A stretch of DNA of 27,721 nucleotides from JAKEGK01 sp036507695 (GTDB taxonomy: Bacteria; Pseudomonadota; Gammaproteobacteria; SZUA-152), in contig DATCIR010000316.1 of NCBI GenBank assembly GCA_036507695.1, positions 1-27,721 of the forward strand, written 5' to 3'. Made by a program: the position numbers and the translations under genes. The notes under the pieces are model-generated. The model had not been told where the DNA came from. It saw only the letters and a list, made by a program, of their open reading frames with translations, and did not search any database. This document shows, one piece after another, positions 1 to 7,843 of this stretch (the stretch's first letter is position 1; every line of letters starts with the position of its first letter).

Positions 1-1451
1 CGCTTATTGACATTGTCGTTGGCATCCAGTTCATCGATGTATTGAATCTTGGCGGGATCACACAGCGTGCAGCCGCCATACACTGCACAGGTTTTAGGTT
101 GATAAATGTTATTCCCGAAATGACTGCATACCGGCGCGCCATAACCCGCTTCACGGATGATTACTGTCGCCGCGCCATCGCCGCCGTTAGGGTCTCTCAC
201 AATACCATCGCCGATGCGTTCCGGATAATAACCCTGATCGACAAACTGACCCGCGGCCACCGCGGCGTAATAACCGCCTTGCGCCAGGATTTCCTCGAGG
301 AACAAGACGGCGCGCTCTTTCAGTTCGCGCACCGTATCGCGCAAGGGGCCGTCGTGCTTCAGTTCGATCAACTCCGCGAGCCCATCAAGCCCCATCAGGG
401 TCTGGCGCGCGGTATTGACGCCGGCGATATTATTGTAGTGCCAGGGTATGTTACGCCCTTCATCCGGCGTGATGGTGCTTTGAATATCCGCGGAGGTGAG
501 GCGCGAGATTAAGGTGTCCAGCACATGGGTCACGGACACTTCCCGGGTGTCCGGCTGCATATAACGGGTGTTTTGCTGGGCGCGGATTTTATAACCTGTA
601 AAAAGCTCCCGCAAAGCGATGGCGTACGGCAGATCAAGCCGGAGCTTGGGCGCCGGTGGTGCGGTGGGCGGCACCGTGGATAGTGCAATCAGTTCGGACG
701 GCATGCCCGCCGCGCGCGAATAGGCGGTATTGATGGCATGCTGCACAAAAAGTTCGGGAGTGACTTTCCAAGCTTGCTTGGCGGTGGCATTGGCATTGTG
801 CGCGCCATCCAGTTGCAGGATACCCGCATTGGCCAGGATCTTTTTTGATTCCGCGGCATCCACAAACGAGCGATGCATGTTAATGCCGCGGTACAGCACA
901 TTATATTGCGGATCCTGATGGGCGCCGTTAACGCCTTCTTCGGCGAATAATACGGCCATCTCCGGCCCGGCCACGCCGCTGACATAAGAATGAAAATTAA
1001 TGGGCCGGCCCACTTCGTCTTCGATGGCGTCCAGGGCTTTGCGTGTGGCGCGGATTTGTTTGCGCGAAATGGGAATACCGCCGATGCCTTCCGGTGTGCC
1101 TTCTATCAGCCCATCGATATGCGACTGGCCAGTAGTGCGAATCACCATGATGTGATCCGCGCCATGCCATGCCGCCATGCGCATGCGGCGCAAATCATCC
1201 TCGAAGCGCCCCGAAGCGATTTCGGTGGTGATCACGAAGTCGCACTGCGGATCGATATGCTGAAAATATTCAGCGGCCTGCAGGGGAATGGATTGCCGGA
1301 GACTGGCGGACGTATCTTTATAAATGAAAGGACCGATATGCTGGTCTTCCAGTTTGACGCGCCAGTGCCAGCCTTTACGCCGTGGTTGGTAGTGCTCTAA
1401 ATCATTAAGCACTTCCTGGATATCCAGTTTTTTGTCAGGATCAAGCTTCAT
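1..1451 (-). CDS. oraE: D-ornithine 4,5-aminomutase, large (E) subunit, partial
   Basis: OraE with OraS converts D-ornithine to 2,4-diaminopentanoate by a radical 1,2-amino shift, using adenosylcobalamin and pyridoxal phosphate. I translated the minus strand from the ATG at 1449-1451: the frame stays open for 483 codons to the window edge. The protein matches my memory of clostridial OraE closely, with stretches such as TTEIASGRFEDD, RRMRMAAWHGADHIMVIRT, NGAHQDPQYNVLYR and ITPDEGRN. The visible part is the TIM-barrel region. The C-terminal B12-binding domain and the PLP lysine, which OraE carries (the family is roughly 730-760 aa), would lie beyond position 1, so I cannot confirm them. The Shine-Dalgarno is weak (AAGAGA about 9 nt upstream). 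It follows oraS by 13 nt and is probably the most distal gene visible in the operon. Identity is near certain; completeness is unknown. Confidence 0.96.
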   Translation of the reverse strand, partial: MKLDPDKKLDIQEVLNDLEHYQPRRKGWHWRVKLEDQHIGPFIYKDTSASLRQSIPLQAAEYFQHIDPQCDFVITTEIASGRFEDDLRRMRMAAWHGADHIMVIRTTGQSHIDGLIEGTPEGIGGIPISRKQIRATRKALDAIEDEVGRPINFHSYVSGVAGPEMAVLFAEEGVNGAHQDPQYNVLYRGINMHRSFVDAAESKKILANAGILQLDGAHNANATAKQAWKVTPELFVQHAINTAYSRAAGMPSELIALSTVPPTAPPAPKLRLDLPYAIALRELFTGYKIRAQQNTRYMQPDTREVSVTHVLDTLISRLTSADIQSTITPDEGRNIPWHYNNIAGVNTARQTLMGLDGLAELIELKHDGPLRDTVRELKERAVLFLEEILAQGGYYAAVAAGQFVDQGYYPERIGDGIVRDPNGGDGAATVIIREAGYGAPVCSHFGNNIYQPKTCAVYGGCTLCDPAKIQYIDELDANDNVNK

Positions 1452-1464
1452 GCTAACTTTCTCT

Positions 1465-1824
1465 TTATTTGACGTTGACCAGTTCTTCCCAATATAGTCC
1501 GTCCAATAACCCGGCGCCCGCTTCACGCACGGGCACACTTTTTCTTCTCGCCAGTTCCAAGACCAGGCGGCCCGCGCCATGGCCCAGTAATCGGCGTTGC
1601 TGCATGGCGCTGACCAGTTGTTTAGCTTCAACACTGGAAAAGCCCATGCGCAGCAGCACGGAACGCTCAATGGCGGGCGTGGTATGGGTCCTGGCTTCCG
1701 CGATCAAGGGCGCGATGATTTGTTCCGTTAATTGCCAAAAGCGCTGCTGCAACTCCGCGTCCGTGAGGGACTGCAGGTGTTTGCGGCGCGCGGCAAAGTC
1801 ATCAGCTCGTTCGATGGATTTCAT
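1465..1824 (-). CDS. oraS: D-ornithine 4,5-aminomutase, small (S) subunit
   Basis: The 119-aa protein is the small partner of OraE in the B12/PLP-dependent ornithine aminomutase. OraS of clostridia is about 120 aa, so it appears full length. The sequence is mostly helical and charged (begins MKSIERADDFAARRKHLQ, ends WEELVNVK) and has no membrane segment. Its identity rests on length, this character and its position directly before oraE; the small subunit has few diagnostic motifs on its own. The start overlaps the end of ortB by 23 nt, and a GGAG motif sits about 10 nt upstream of the ATG inside ortB, so translation is probably coupled. A cytoplasmic OraS2E2-type complex is expected from the family. 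Confidence 0.9.
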   Translation of the reverse strand: MKSIERADDFAARRKHLQSLTDAELQQRFWQLTEQIIAPLIAEARTHTTPAIERSVLLRMGFSSVEAKQLVSAMQQRRLLGHGAGRLVLELARRKSVPVREAGAGLLDGLYWEELVNVK

Positions 1825-3220
1825 GAATGACGTTCTCCACGTAAGCGTTATTGGTGCGGGTTTCTGCGGCTAGAAATTCCATGTCGATTTCACTCAAGAC
1901 CTGATTATCGGGTAACGCCTGGATTGCATGGTGGATATAGGAACGCCGCATCTGATTCAGGTCGACCTCGGCGGCGTGCAATTGCGTGGGGTGCTCCGGT
2001 ATCACGATTTTAACACCGGGCTTATTGCCGTGCGGATCGCCGCGCGTCACTTCAATGCCCATCTGCCGGGCCATATTGAGTTGCGCGATAGGGTGTTTGC
2101 CGGCGCCGGTGTATTCGGTTTCCTGCACCACCACGATCTGTTCCTCATCCAGTTCCTGCGCAATCGCAAACGCGGCGGCCAGCGAGGTGTTGCCGGCCGG
2201 TCCGCGTTGCAGCCCTTCCAGCGCCGCCAGCACTTCGGTAATATAAAACACTTCACCCTGCGTGACCGTCACAAACCGATCGAGGTAACGCAAGGCGCGC
2301 GCCGCATTACGCGGCACGTCGGCGCGGTCCGGCCAGGTAGTGAAGGGCATGGCAAATCCGGTATGCCCGGTGGTGAACGACTTGCGGTTAAAGTCGCGAT
2401 CCGAGGCCATGTGCAGGCCGGAAAGATCCACGCTGGCCGCGATGATTTGGGTGTCCACCGCGCCGGCCTTGCGCAAGCCGCGCGCCGTGCCGGTGACATT
2501 GCCGCCGCCGGCATGGGTGGCGATCACCACATCGGGAAAACGGCCGGTCAGTTGCCGTGTTTGCAACGCCAGCTCATAACCCAGGGTCTCAATCCCGAGA
2601 ATGGCGTAGGGTGAATATAACGACGCATTATAGTAACCGGTCTGCTTGAGCGTGAGCAGAAAAACATAAAACAGCTCCGGTCCCACCGAGAGGCGCATCA
2701 CTTCCGCGCCATAGGCTTCGCAGGCGCAGGTCTTTTCCGCGATCTCCGGTTGCGCAATGCCTTTGCTATCGAAAGCCTCCTGCACCACGATGCACTGCAA
2801 TCCCGCCTTGGCCGCCTGGGAAGCCACCGCGGCGCCATAATTGCCGGAGGTTGCGGCAACCACGCCGCTATAACCGCGCTGTTTGGCTTCGTACACCGGC
2901 AATGACGCGCGGCGGTCCTTGAATGAGCCAGAGGGATTGGCGGCTTCATCCTTGACAAAAACCCGTGCGCCGTGTCCTGGTATGGAAACGGCGCGTATCA
3001 GTTGCGTAATATTGTTGAGCTCAATTAATGGGGTGTTGCCAACCGCGGTGCGGCTTTGTATCTCGCGCACCACCTCGATGGAATAACCGGAATCATCAAG
3101 CAGTTGCTCGTAATCAAAAGCGATCGCGCCGGCCGCATAGCGGGAGTAATCAATACCAATGCTGGCCTGCATGATCTCAGGCCGTTGCGCCATGATGCAT
3201 TGATAGCTTTCATTCGTCAT
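1802..3220 (-). CDS. ortB: 2-amino-4-oxopentanoate thiolase, beta (PLP) subunit
   Basis: OrtB is the PLP-bearing subunit of 2-amino-4-ketopentanoate thiolase, which with OrtA cleaves 2-amino-4-oxopentanoate with CoA to acetyl-CoA and alanine. The 472-aa protein has a threonine-synthase-like type II PLP fold. The motif NPSGSFKDRRA puts the Schiff-base lysine near residue 101, followed by a TSGNYGAAVA loop (phosphate/substrate contacts) and a glycine-rich HAGGGNVTG phosphate-binding turn in the middle. Length fits the family. The ATG overlaps the ortA stop by 4 nt (ATGA), indicating coupling, and the 3' end overlaps oraS by 23 nt. A threonine synthase or diaminopropionate ammonia-lyase would share the fold, but the direct ortA and oraSE context makes OrtB much the better call. 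Confidence 0.93.
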   Translation of the reverse strand: MTNESYQCIMAQRPEIMQASIGIDYSRYAAGAIAFDYEQLLDDSGYSIEVVREIQSRTAVGNTPLIELNNITQLIRAVSIPGHGARVFVKDEAANPSGSFKDRRASLPVYEAKQRGYSGVVAATSGNYGAAVASQAAKAGLQCIVVQEAFDSKGIAQPEIAEKTCACEAYGAEVMRLSVGPELFYVFLLTLKQTGYYNASLYSPYAILGIETLGYELALQTRQLTGRFPDVVIATHAGGGNVTGTARGLRKAGAVDTQIIAASVDLSGLHMASDRDFNRKSFTTGHTGFAMPFTTWPDRADVPRNAARALRYLDRFVTVTQGEVFYITEVLAALEGLQRGPAGNTSLAAAFAIAQELDEEQIVVVQETEYTGAGKHPIAQLNMARQMGIEVTRGDPHGNKPGVKIVIPEHPTQLHAAEVDLNQMRRSYIHHAIQALPDNQVLSEIDMEFLAAETRTNNAYVENVIHEIHRTS

Positions 3221-3531
3221 GTAAACAAACCTTTGTTGCGCAGCAACGCGCGGACTTCGCTGCCAATGGGCGTGAGTTCCGGAATCGGCCCGCCAAAGCC
3301 ATGGGTGTAGGCGGGATTGATGGCCACTAAGGTGCCCCGCATAAGCCGCCCCGACGGTGTTTTGACCTCGGCTGCTTCGTTCAGGCTGGCCGTTTCCACC
3401 AGCCAGCCCTTCATGCGCATTTCTAACGGGAGATGGCGGGTATCCTCCGGCAGCTTGGGCGCCCGTTCACCCGCGTCTAATATGACATGATAAATCTCCA
3501 CCCAGGTGCCTGGTTTAACCGGTTCAGTCAT
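3217..3531 (-). CDS. ortA: 2-amino-4-oxopentanoate thiolase, alpha subunit
   Basis: A 104-aa protein without membrane segments or signal peptide. It opens with a small beta-rich domain (GTWVEIYHVILDAGERAP) and ends with the pattern HGFGGPIPELTPIGSEVRALL that I associate with OrtA. OrtA is required with the PLP subunit OrtB for CoA-dependent cleavage of 2-amino-4-oxopentanoate. The start codon overlaps the ord stop region by 8 nt and has a good AGGTGA ribosome-binding site immediately upstream; the stop overlaps the ortB start by 4 nt. Such tight packing fits two subunits needed in equal amounts. The protein is short, so motif evidence alone is moderate, but the gene order ord-ortA-ortB-oraS-oraE is that of known ornithine clusters. 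Confidence 0.9.
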   Translation of the reverse strand: MTEPVKPGTWVEIYHVILDAGERAPKLPEDTRHLPLEMRMKGWLVETASLNEAAEVKTPSGRLMRGTLVAINPAYTHGFGGPIPELTPIGSEVRALLRNKGLFT

Positions 3532-4591
3532 TTCTCACCTCGATCAACTGCTCGCGCAAAAACGACCGCGCATCGGCCAGCATGGCGGCGGGGGCGGGCA
3601 ACTCAGTCATGTTGTAAAGACCCGGCGCCGCATTTAATACTCGTGGAATCATGTTGACCGCCAACGCCATCGTCGCCTGCCCGCCGGGAATCTCCGGGCT
3701 GCCTGCCAGATGAATATCCGGCGTGCCCTGTATTTCAATCCGGTCGCCGGTTTCTGTGCCTTCGAGTTCGGGTAACACCTGTTGCGGGTGAATCAAGGTA
3801 ATGACCGGTTTGCCTGCGGCATAGGCTACCGCCGTGTGGTTGCAGCCGGCGGCTTGTCCCGGTTCGACGGTCACAAACGCGGTTTGCCGCCGCACCCGGG
3901 AAATAATCGGCTGCCGCGTTTCCTGCAGGTCATCAATCTCCCAGCCAACGGCTTTCGCGATCATGTGCACGGATTCCGTGAACCCAATATGCCCCACCAC
4001 CGTGCCATTTTGCAGTCCGGTCTCGAAGTCCTGCGGAGAAAGACCAACGCCCTGGCTCCTGAGCACGGAGGGGCCGTAGGGCGAAAGATCATTGATGCGC
4101 CGGGCGGTTATGCTTTGAATATCCGCGCACACAGCCGTCAATGTAATTACCAGCAGGTCTAGCACAAAGCCGGGATTGATCCCGGTGCCGAGCACGGACA
4201 CCCCCTGCTTGACGGCGAGCCAATGCAGTTCTTCCGCGATCGCGGGCGAGCGGTACTTCGGATACGCCATTTCTTCGGCAATGGAAATGACATTGACACC
4301 GTGGCGCAACAGCGTGGCAATTTCCACCATGGCATCCGCGGCGGTGGAACAAGTGGCCTGAATGGCGATCTCGGGGTTGGTCTCGGCAATGAGTCTTTCG
4401 AGGTCAACGCCGATCGGCATGCGCAGCACCTTGCCAAGGCCAATCGCCTGGCCCAGATCCATGCCCGCGCGGTGGGCGCGCCGGGCGTAGGCGCCGGCCA
4501 ACTCCAGCCCGGCTTTTTGCAACACCAAACGGGCAATACCGGCGCCCATCTGGCCAGTACCGAGGATCAACACCCGGATCGGATCACGCAT
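3524..4591 (-). CDS. ord: 2,4-diaminopentanoate dehydrogenase
   Basis: Ord oxidatively deaminates 2,4-diaminopentanoate to 2-amino-4-oxopentanoate and ammonia, producing NAD(P)H. The protein has an N-terminal Rossmann fold (LILGTGQMGAGIARLVL) and a dihydrodipicolinate-reductase-like layout. A middle GTGINPGFVLDLL segment and a GHIGFTESVHMIAKAVGW stretch fit the diaminopentanoate dehydrogenase family. Two starts are possible: a TTG at 4603 (359 aa) and an ATG at 4591 (355 aa). I prefer the ATG, because the only GGGAG motif lies 2 nt from the TTG, too close, and 13 nt from the ATG, a little long. An 88-100 nt gap separates it from arcC and contains an FNR-like box. It ends inside the start of ortA. 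Confidence 0.93.
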   Translation of the reverse strand: MRDPIRVLILGTGQMGAGIARLVLQKAGLELAGAYARRAHRAGMDLGQAIGLGKVLRMPIGVDLERLIAETNPEIAIQATCSTAADAMVEIATLLRHGVNVISIAEEMAYPKYRSPAIAEELHWLAVKQGVSVLGTGINPGFVLDLLVITLTAVCADIQSITARRINDLSPYGPSVLRSQGVGLSPQDFETGLQNGTVVGHIGFTESVHMIAKAVGWEIDDLQETRQPIISRVRRQTAFVTVEPGQAAGCNHTAVAYAAGKPVITLIHPQQVLPELEGTETGDRIEIQGTPDIHLAGSPEIPGGQATMALAVNMIPRVLNAAPGLYNMTELPAPAAMLADARSFLREQLIEVRND

Positions 4592-4657
4592 GCTTGTTTT
4601 CAAACTCCCGGTATGAGAACGATAGCGCTATTTTGAGTTGATTCCGCCAATGTGTCA

Positions 4658-4671
4658 TTGATATGGAGCAA
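4658..4671 (-). promoter_or_regulatory. Possible FNR/ANR box upstream of ord, with weak -10
   Basis: On the plus strand the site reads TTGATATGGAGCAA, one base off the consensus TTGAT-N4-ATCAA. Read toward ord, exactly 22 nt separate it from CAAAAT (plus 4630-4635), a 4/6 match to the -10 hexamer. That is the spacing expected for a class II FNR promoter (box centred near -41.5). A 10-bp palindrome, ATAGCGCTAT, lies at 4622-4631 at the -10/start region. One-mismatch boxes are expected about once by chance in a window of this size, so only location and spacing argue for this one. It could give ord-ortAB-oraSE its own low-oxygen promoter. Confidence 0.35.
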
Positions 4672-4691
4672 GTGGAATTTTATCGGCGGAT

Positions 4692-5627
4692 TCATTTATC
4701 CCACCACAGGATTGGCCGGGTATCCTGCGCAATCACGGTGCCGGCTTCGCCGCGTAATATCGCTTGCGCATCTTCCAGTTTTCCGATGCCCGCGATACCG
4801 CCGGTTTGCGCCACAAACTCTATACCCGCCTGTACCTTGGGCCGCATGGAGCCCGCGGCAAACGAAAACCCGGTAAGCGCTTGCGGCGTGATGCGCCGTA
4901 GGGCGCGCGCGCCAGGTGCATTCCAGTGCTGATAAACCGCGTTAACATCGGTTAGCATTAATAGTGCATCCGCATGTAATGATTTTGCGAGCAATGCGCT
5001 GGCGAAATCCTTGTCGATAACCGCTTCAATGCCAACCAGGCCGCCATCGCTCCGGCGAATAACCGGGATGCCGCCGCCGCCCGCGCAAATCACCACGACG
5101 CGGTGGTTGACCAACAGCTCAATCACGCTCAGTTCCAAAATACGTTGCGGGCGCGGCGACGCGACGACTCTTCGATAACCGGAGGTATCGGGCGCCACGG
5201 TCCAATTCCGCTCCTGCGCCAGCTTGCGCGCGTCGGCTTCGCTATACAGGGGGCCGATCGGTTTAGCCGGCTGTTTGAATGCCGGATCGTTCGGATCAAC
5301 CTCGATCTGGGTTAACAGGGTCGCGCAGCGCTTTTCAGGCGGCAACAAGTTGGTGAGTTCCTGTTCGATCAGGTAACCGATCATGCCTTCGGTTTCAGCA
5401 TCGAGGATATCCAGCGGATAACTTTCGCCAGGCTTATACGCCAAGCCCTGCAAGGCTAACAGGCCGACTTGGGGGCCGTTGCCGTGGGAAATTATCAATT
5501 CGTTGTCACGCGCAAGCGGCGCCAGCGCCAGCGCGGCGGCTTTTACATTGTGGCGCTGGTTATCCGCCGTTAGCGGCTCACCGCGGCGCAGCAGGGCGTT
5601 GCCACCGAGGGCGATCACGATACGCAT
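4692..5627 (-). CDS. arcC: Carbamate kinase
   Basis: Carbamate kinase transfers the phosphate of carbamoyl phosphate to ADP, giving ATP, ammonia and CO2. The 311-aa length is typical. It begins with the amino-acid-kinase motif VIALGGNALLRRGEP, followed by LIISHGNGPQVGLLALQ. CAGGGGIPVI and the VIDKDFASALLA segment (kinase lysine) lie in the middle, and GSMRPKVQA near the C-terminus. It starts 3 nt after the arcB stop, so the pair is certainly cotranscribed. No arginine deiminase gene accompanies it here. With a catabolic-type ornithine transcarbamylase upstream, the role is energy conservation from citrulline. The fosmid-like relatives in this fold (glutamate 5-kinase, UMP kinase) lack this motif set. 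Confidence 0.96.
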   Translation of the reverse strand: MRIVIALGGNALLRRGEPLTADNQRHNVKAAALALAPLARDNELIISHGNGPQVGLLALQGLAYKPGESYPLDILDAETEGMIGYLIEQELTNLLPPEKRCATLLTQIEVDPNDPAFKQPAKPIGPLYSEADARKLAQERNWTVAPDTSGYRRVVASPRPQRILELSVIELLVNHRVVVICAGGGGIPVIRRSDGGLVGIEAVIDKDFASALLAKSLHADALLMLTDVNAVYQHWNAPGARALRRITPQALTGFSFAAGSMRPKVQAGIEFVAQTGGIAGIGKLEDAQAILRGEAGTVIAQDTRPILWWDK

Positions 5628-5630
5628 CCG

Positions 5631-6629
5631 TTAATCGCCCAGGGTCGCCACCAGGATGGCTTTGATGGTATGCATGCGATTCTCCGCCTGATCAAACACG
5701 ATGCAGGCGTCCGATTCGAAAACATCGTCCGTCACTTCCATGGCCTCCAGGCCGTATTTTTGATAAATCTCCTGGCCGATTTTGGTATCGCGGTTATGAA
5801 ACGCGGGCAGGCAATGCAGGAACTTCACGCCGGGATTGCCCGTCATTTGTAACACCCGCTGGTTCACCTGGTAAGGTGCAAGTTGTTTAATACGTTCTTC
5901 CCACACGGTGTCGGCTTCGCCCATGGACACCCATACATCCGTGTAGAGGAAATCCACGCCGTGAACCGCGCCGGCGATATCCTCAGTCATGCGCAGCCGG
6001 GCGCCGCTGGTTTTGGCAATCGCTTCACACTGCGCTGTCAATGCCGCGTCGGGGCGTAACGCCATAGGCGCCGCCATGCGGAAATCCATGCCCATTTTCG
6101 CCGCCCCGATCATGAGTGAGTCGCCCATATTACTGTGGCCATTGCCGAGGTAGCAGCAAGCAATCTCAGTGAGTGGTTTGCTTGCATGTTCCAGCATGGT
6201 AAGCAGATCGGCCAGAACCTGGGTGGGATGATATTCATTAGTCAGTCCATTCCATACCGGCACACCGTGTTGCCCGAGTTCCTCCGCGGTCTTCTGATCA
6301 AAACCCCGGTACTCGATGCCGTCGTACAGTCTGGCCAGCACCCGCGCGGTATCCTTCATGGACTCCTTGATCCCGATCTGCGTTCCGGTTGGACCCAAAT
6401 AGGTGACGTTAGCGCCCTGGTCATAGGCCGCCACCTCGAAGGCGCAACGCGTGCGGGTGGAAGTTTTCTCAAAAATCAGCGCGATATTTTTCCCCTTCAG
6501 CCGTTGTTGTTCAGTACCGGCGTATTTGGCGGCTTTGAGTTCTGTGGCGAGATCCAGCAAAAAACGGATTTCCTGCGGGGTGAAATCCAGCAGCGTGAGA
6601 AAGTTGCGGTGTCTGAGATTGAGCGCCAT
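5631..6629 (-). CDS. arcB: Ornithine carbamoyltransferase (probably catabolic)
   Basis: Interconverts ornithine plus carbamoyl phosphate with citrulline plus phosphate. The 332-aa protein carries the carbamoyl-phosphate site STRTR (residues 57-61), HPTQ (134-137), the ornithine-binding SMG (235-237) and HCLPAFHN (272-279), and is full length. The start ATG has AGGGA 7 nt upstream. Sequence alone does not separate the anabolic (ArgF) and catabolic (ArcB) forms. I call it ArcB because carbamate kinase follows after 3 nt and ornithine-degrading genes follow that, so the useful direction is citrulline to ornithine and carbamoyl phosphate. It appears to be the first gene of the operon; a TATAAT hexamer lies about 59 nt upstream. 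Confidence 0.94.
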   Translation of the reverse strand: MALNLRHRNFLTLLDFTPQEIRFLLDLATELKAAKYAGTEQQRLKGKNIALIFEKTSTRTRCAFEVAAYDQGANVTYLGPTGTQIGIKESMKDTARVLARLYDGIEYRGFDQKTAEELGQHGVPVWNGLTNEYHPTQVLADLLTMLEHASKPLTEIACCYLGNGHSNMGDSLMIGAAKMGMDFRMAAPMALRPDAALTAQCEAIAKTSGARLRMTEDIAGAVHGVDFLYTDVWVSMGEADTVWEERIKQLAPYQVNQRVLQMTGNPGVKFLHCLPAFHNRDTKIGQEIYQKYGLEAMEVTDDVFESDACIVFDQAENRMHTIKAILVATLGD

Positions 6630-6687
6630 GGCAAATCCCTGATTTGTTTTGTGAACGCAATAAAATAAATGGTATTACTCTATTACA

Positions 6688-6693
6688 ATTATA
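6688..6693 (-). promoter_or_regulatory. Candidate -10 box upstream of arcB
   Basis: Reading toward arcB, a perfect TATAAT lies 58 nt before the ATG in the 113-bp mobA-arcB gap. The -35 region 17 nt further upstream (GCGAGC) is poor, so the promoter may depend on an activator, or arcB may also be read through from mobA. I saw no FNR box and no clear ArgR (TGAAT-N4-ATTCA) box in this gap. Confidence 0.4.
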
Positions 6694-6742
6694 GGCTACC
6701 CTGTTCTTTCGCTCGCGAATAATCCGCCGTCGAAATATCCCG

Positions 6743-7369
6743 TTAACCGTTACCTGGTTCGCGCAGGTAGCGTGCCACTGTTTCCAGATCCTCCGGACTA
6801 TTAATGTTTAAGAATATTTGTGGCGCAAGTGAGAAATCCGCCACGGCCGGTTTTTGCAATGCACACCAGCTTTCAACCTTGCGTTCCCCCAACTCGAGAT
6901 AGGCAAGCAGGCCGGGTAACAGGCTGCGGTGCAACAAGGCATACACCGGCTGCAGGCGTTGGCCGTCATGCGCCACGCAAAGTTTTGCCTGAGCCTGCTG
7001 CAAGCGGGCGTATAATTCGTTTACCAGATTTTCCGGTATGAGCGGCGAGTCGCAGGGTACCGTCACGATATAGTCGGTGCTTGCCGCCTGGATACCGCTG
7101 GCCATGCCGGCCAGCGGACCTAAATAACCGTCCATGATATCCGCTATCACGGGATACCCGTATTGCCGGTAGCGTTCATGATTGCGGTTGGCGTTTATGA
7201 GAATGTGTTCCACCTGGGGGCGAAGCGCATTAATGATAAATTCAATAATCGGTTTGCCGTTTACCAGTAACAATCCCTTGTCCTGTCCCCCCATTCGTTG
7301 CGCGCGGCCGCCCGCAAGAATGACCGCGGTGATGTTGTGTTTCGCCTGGTTGTTCTGGTCTGCGTTCAT
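6743..7369 (-). CDS. mobA: Molybdenum cofactor guanylyltransferase
   Basis: MobA attaches GMP to molybdopterin to make the bis-MGD cofactor used by DMSO-reductase-family enzymes such as respiratory nitrate and formate enzymes. The 208-aa protein has the nucleotidyltransferase signature LAGGRAQRMGGQDKG near residues 17-31, followed by NGKPIIEF. The metal-binding CDSPLIP lies in the middle and LNINSPEDL near the C-terminus. Length fits the family. No good Shine-Dalgarno precedes the ATG (sequence before it is TGAATTAAT), so the true start could be slightly downstream, although the GGRAQRMGG motif limits how far. It stands on the same strand as arcB but 113 nt away; a functional link to the ornithine operon is not evident. 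Confidence 0.95.
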   Translation of the reverse strand: MNADQNNQAKHNITAVILAGGRAQRMGGQDKGLLLVNGKPIIEFIINALRPQVEHILINANRNHERYRQYGYPVIADIMDGYLGPLAGMASGIQAASTDYIVTVPCDSPLIPENLVNELYARLQQAQAKLCVAHDGQRLQPVYALLHRSLLPGLLAYLELGERKVESWCALQKPAVADFSLAPQIFLNINSPEDLETVARYLREPGNG

Positions 7370-7843
7370 ATTAATTCAGTGTGCTGCTTTTCAGGCGGGC
7401 ATTGAGTGTTAAGGACTATGATCCGTTGTGCGAGTTTAATCGAATCATGCGCTTTAAAATTTATAAATATACAGCAAAAACCAGTAACGGAATTAGACTA
7501 TTTTCCGCATTTGCGAACCGGCGGAAGGACTTCCGAGGATTGTTGGCTTATCGATTGGATTTATTACTTGCGATAGCGGGTGGACTTTTTGGTGCGTATT
7601 TCACTGCCGGCGATCCCCATGAGCTGGTCATGAAGTATGCACGGTACTTATTGCACGGTAGTTATTGCACGGTAGTTATTGCACGGTAGTTATACACGGC
7701 ACTTATACCCGTACACGGCACTAAGGGCTCACCGGTGTTTTACAAGATAATGTACTTTAACCTTTTCAAAAACCTGGAAAGGACTATTCTTATAAAATCT
7801 GAACCTCCGTGCATAACTTGTTTTGGGCAATGATAAAACCAAT
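7370..7843. other. Intergenic region between divergent mobA and the histidine kinase gene
   Basis: This 474-bp stretch should contain the promoters of mobA (leftward) and of the sensor kinase (rightward). A 102-codon frame at 7381-7689 has no ribosome-binding site, runs into the tandem repeats and looks non-coding. A TATAAA hexamer at about 7792-7797 is a weak -10 candidate for the kinase but has no matching -35. The clearest structure is the 14-bp tandem repeat listed separately. I see no RNA gene or terminator. Confidence 0.6.
7639..7707. repeat. 14-bp tandem repeat, about five units
   Basis: Units of GCACGGTAGTTATT run head to tail at 7639-7652 (one mismatch), 7653-7666, 7667-7680 (both exact) and 7681-7694 (last base differs). 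A degenerate unit follows to about 7707 (CACGGCACTTATA), and an echo, CACGGCACTA, comes after it. No palindromic structure and no spacers, so this is not a CRISPR array. It lies about 140-200 bp upstream of the sensor kinase start. It may be a slippage product or a set of protein-binding iterons. Confidence 0.9.

Noticed and set aside
42..1400. Plus-strand open frames (42-512, 730-918, 990-1400) over the oraE region
   Set aside because: They are antisense to a continuous minus-strand frame that matches OraE closely, and they carry no recognisable motif.
1928..2614. A long plus-strand frame opposite ortB (228 codons)
   Set aside because: A shadow of the GC-rich ortB coding strand; ortB has the clear PLP motifs and operon packing.
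7381..7689. A 102-codon plus-strand frame in the mobA-kinase gap
   Set aside because: No ribosome-binding site, no motif, and its end is made of the 14-bp tandem repeat.
7639..7707. Possible CRISPR array
   Set aside because: The 14-bp units are contiguous, with no spacers and no cas genes.
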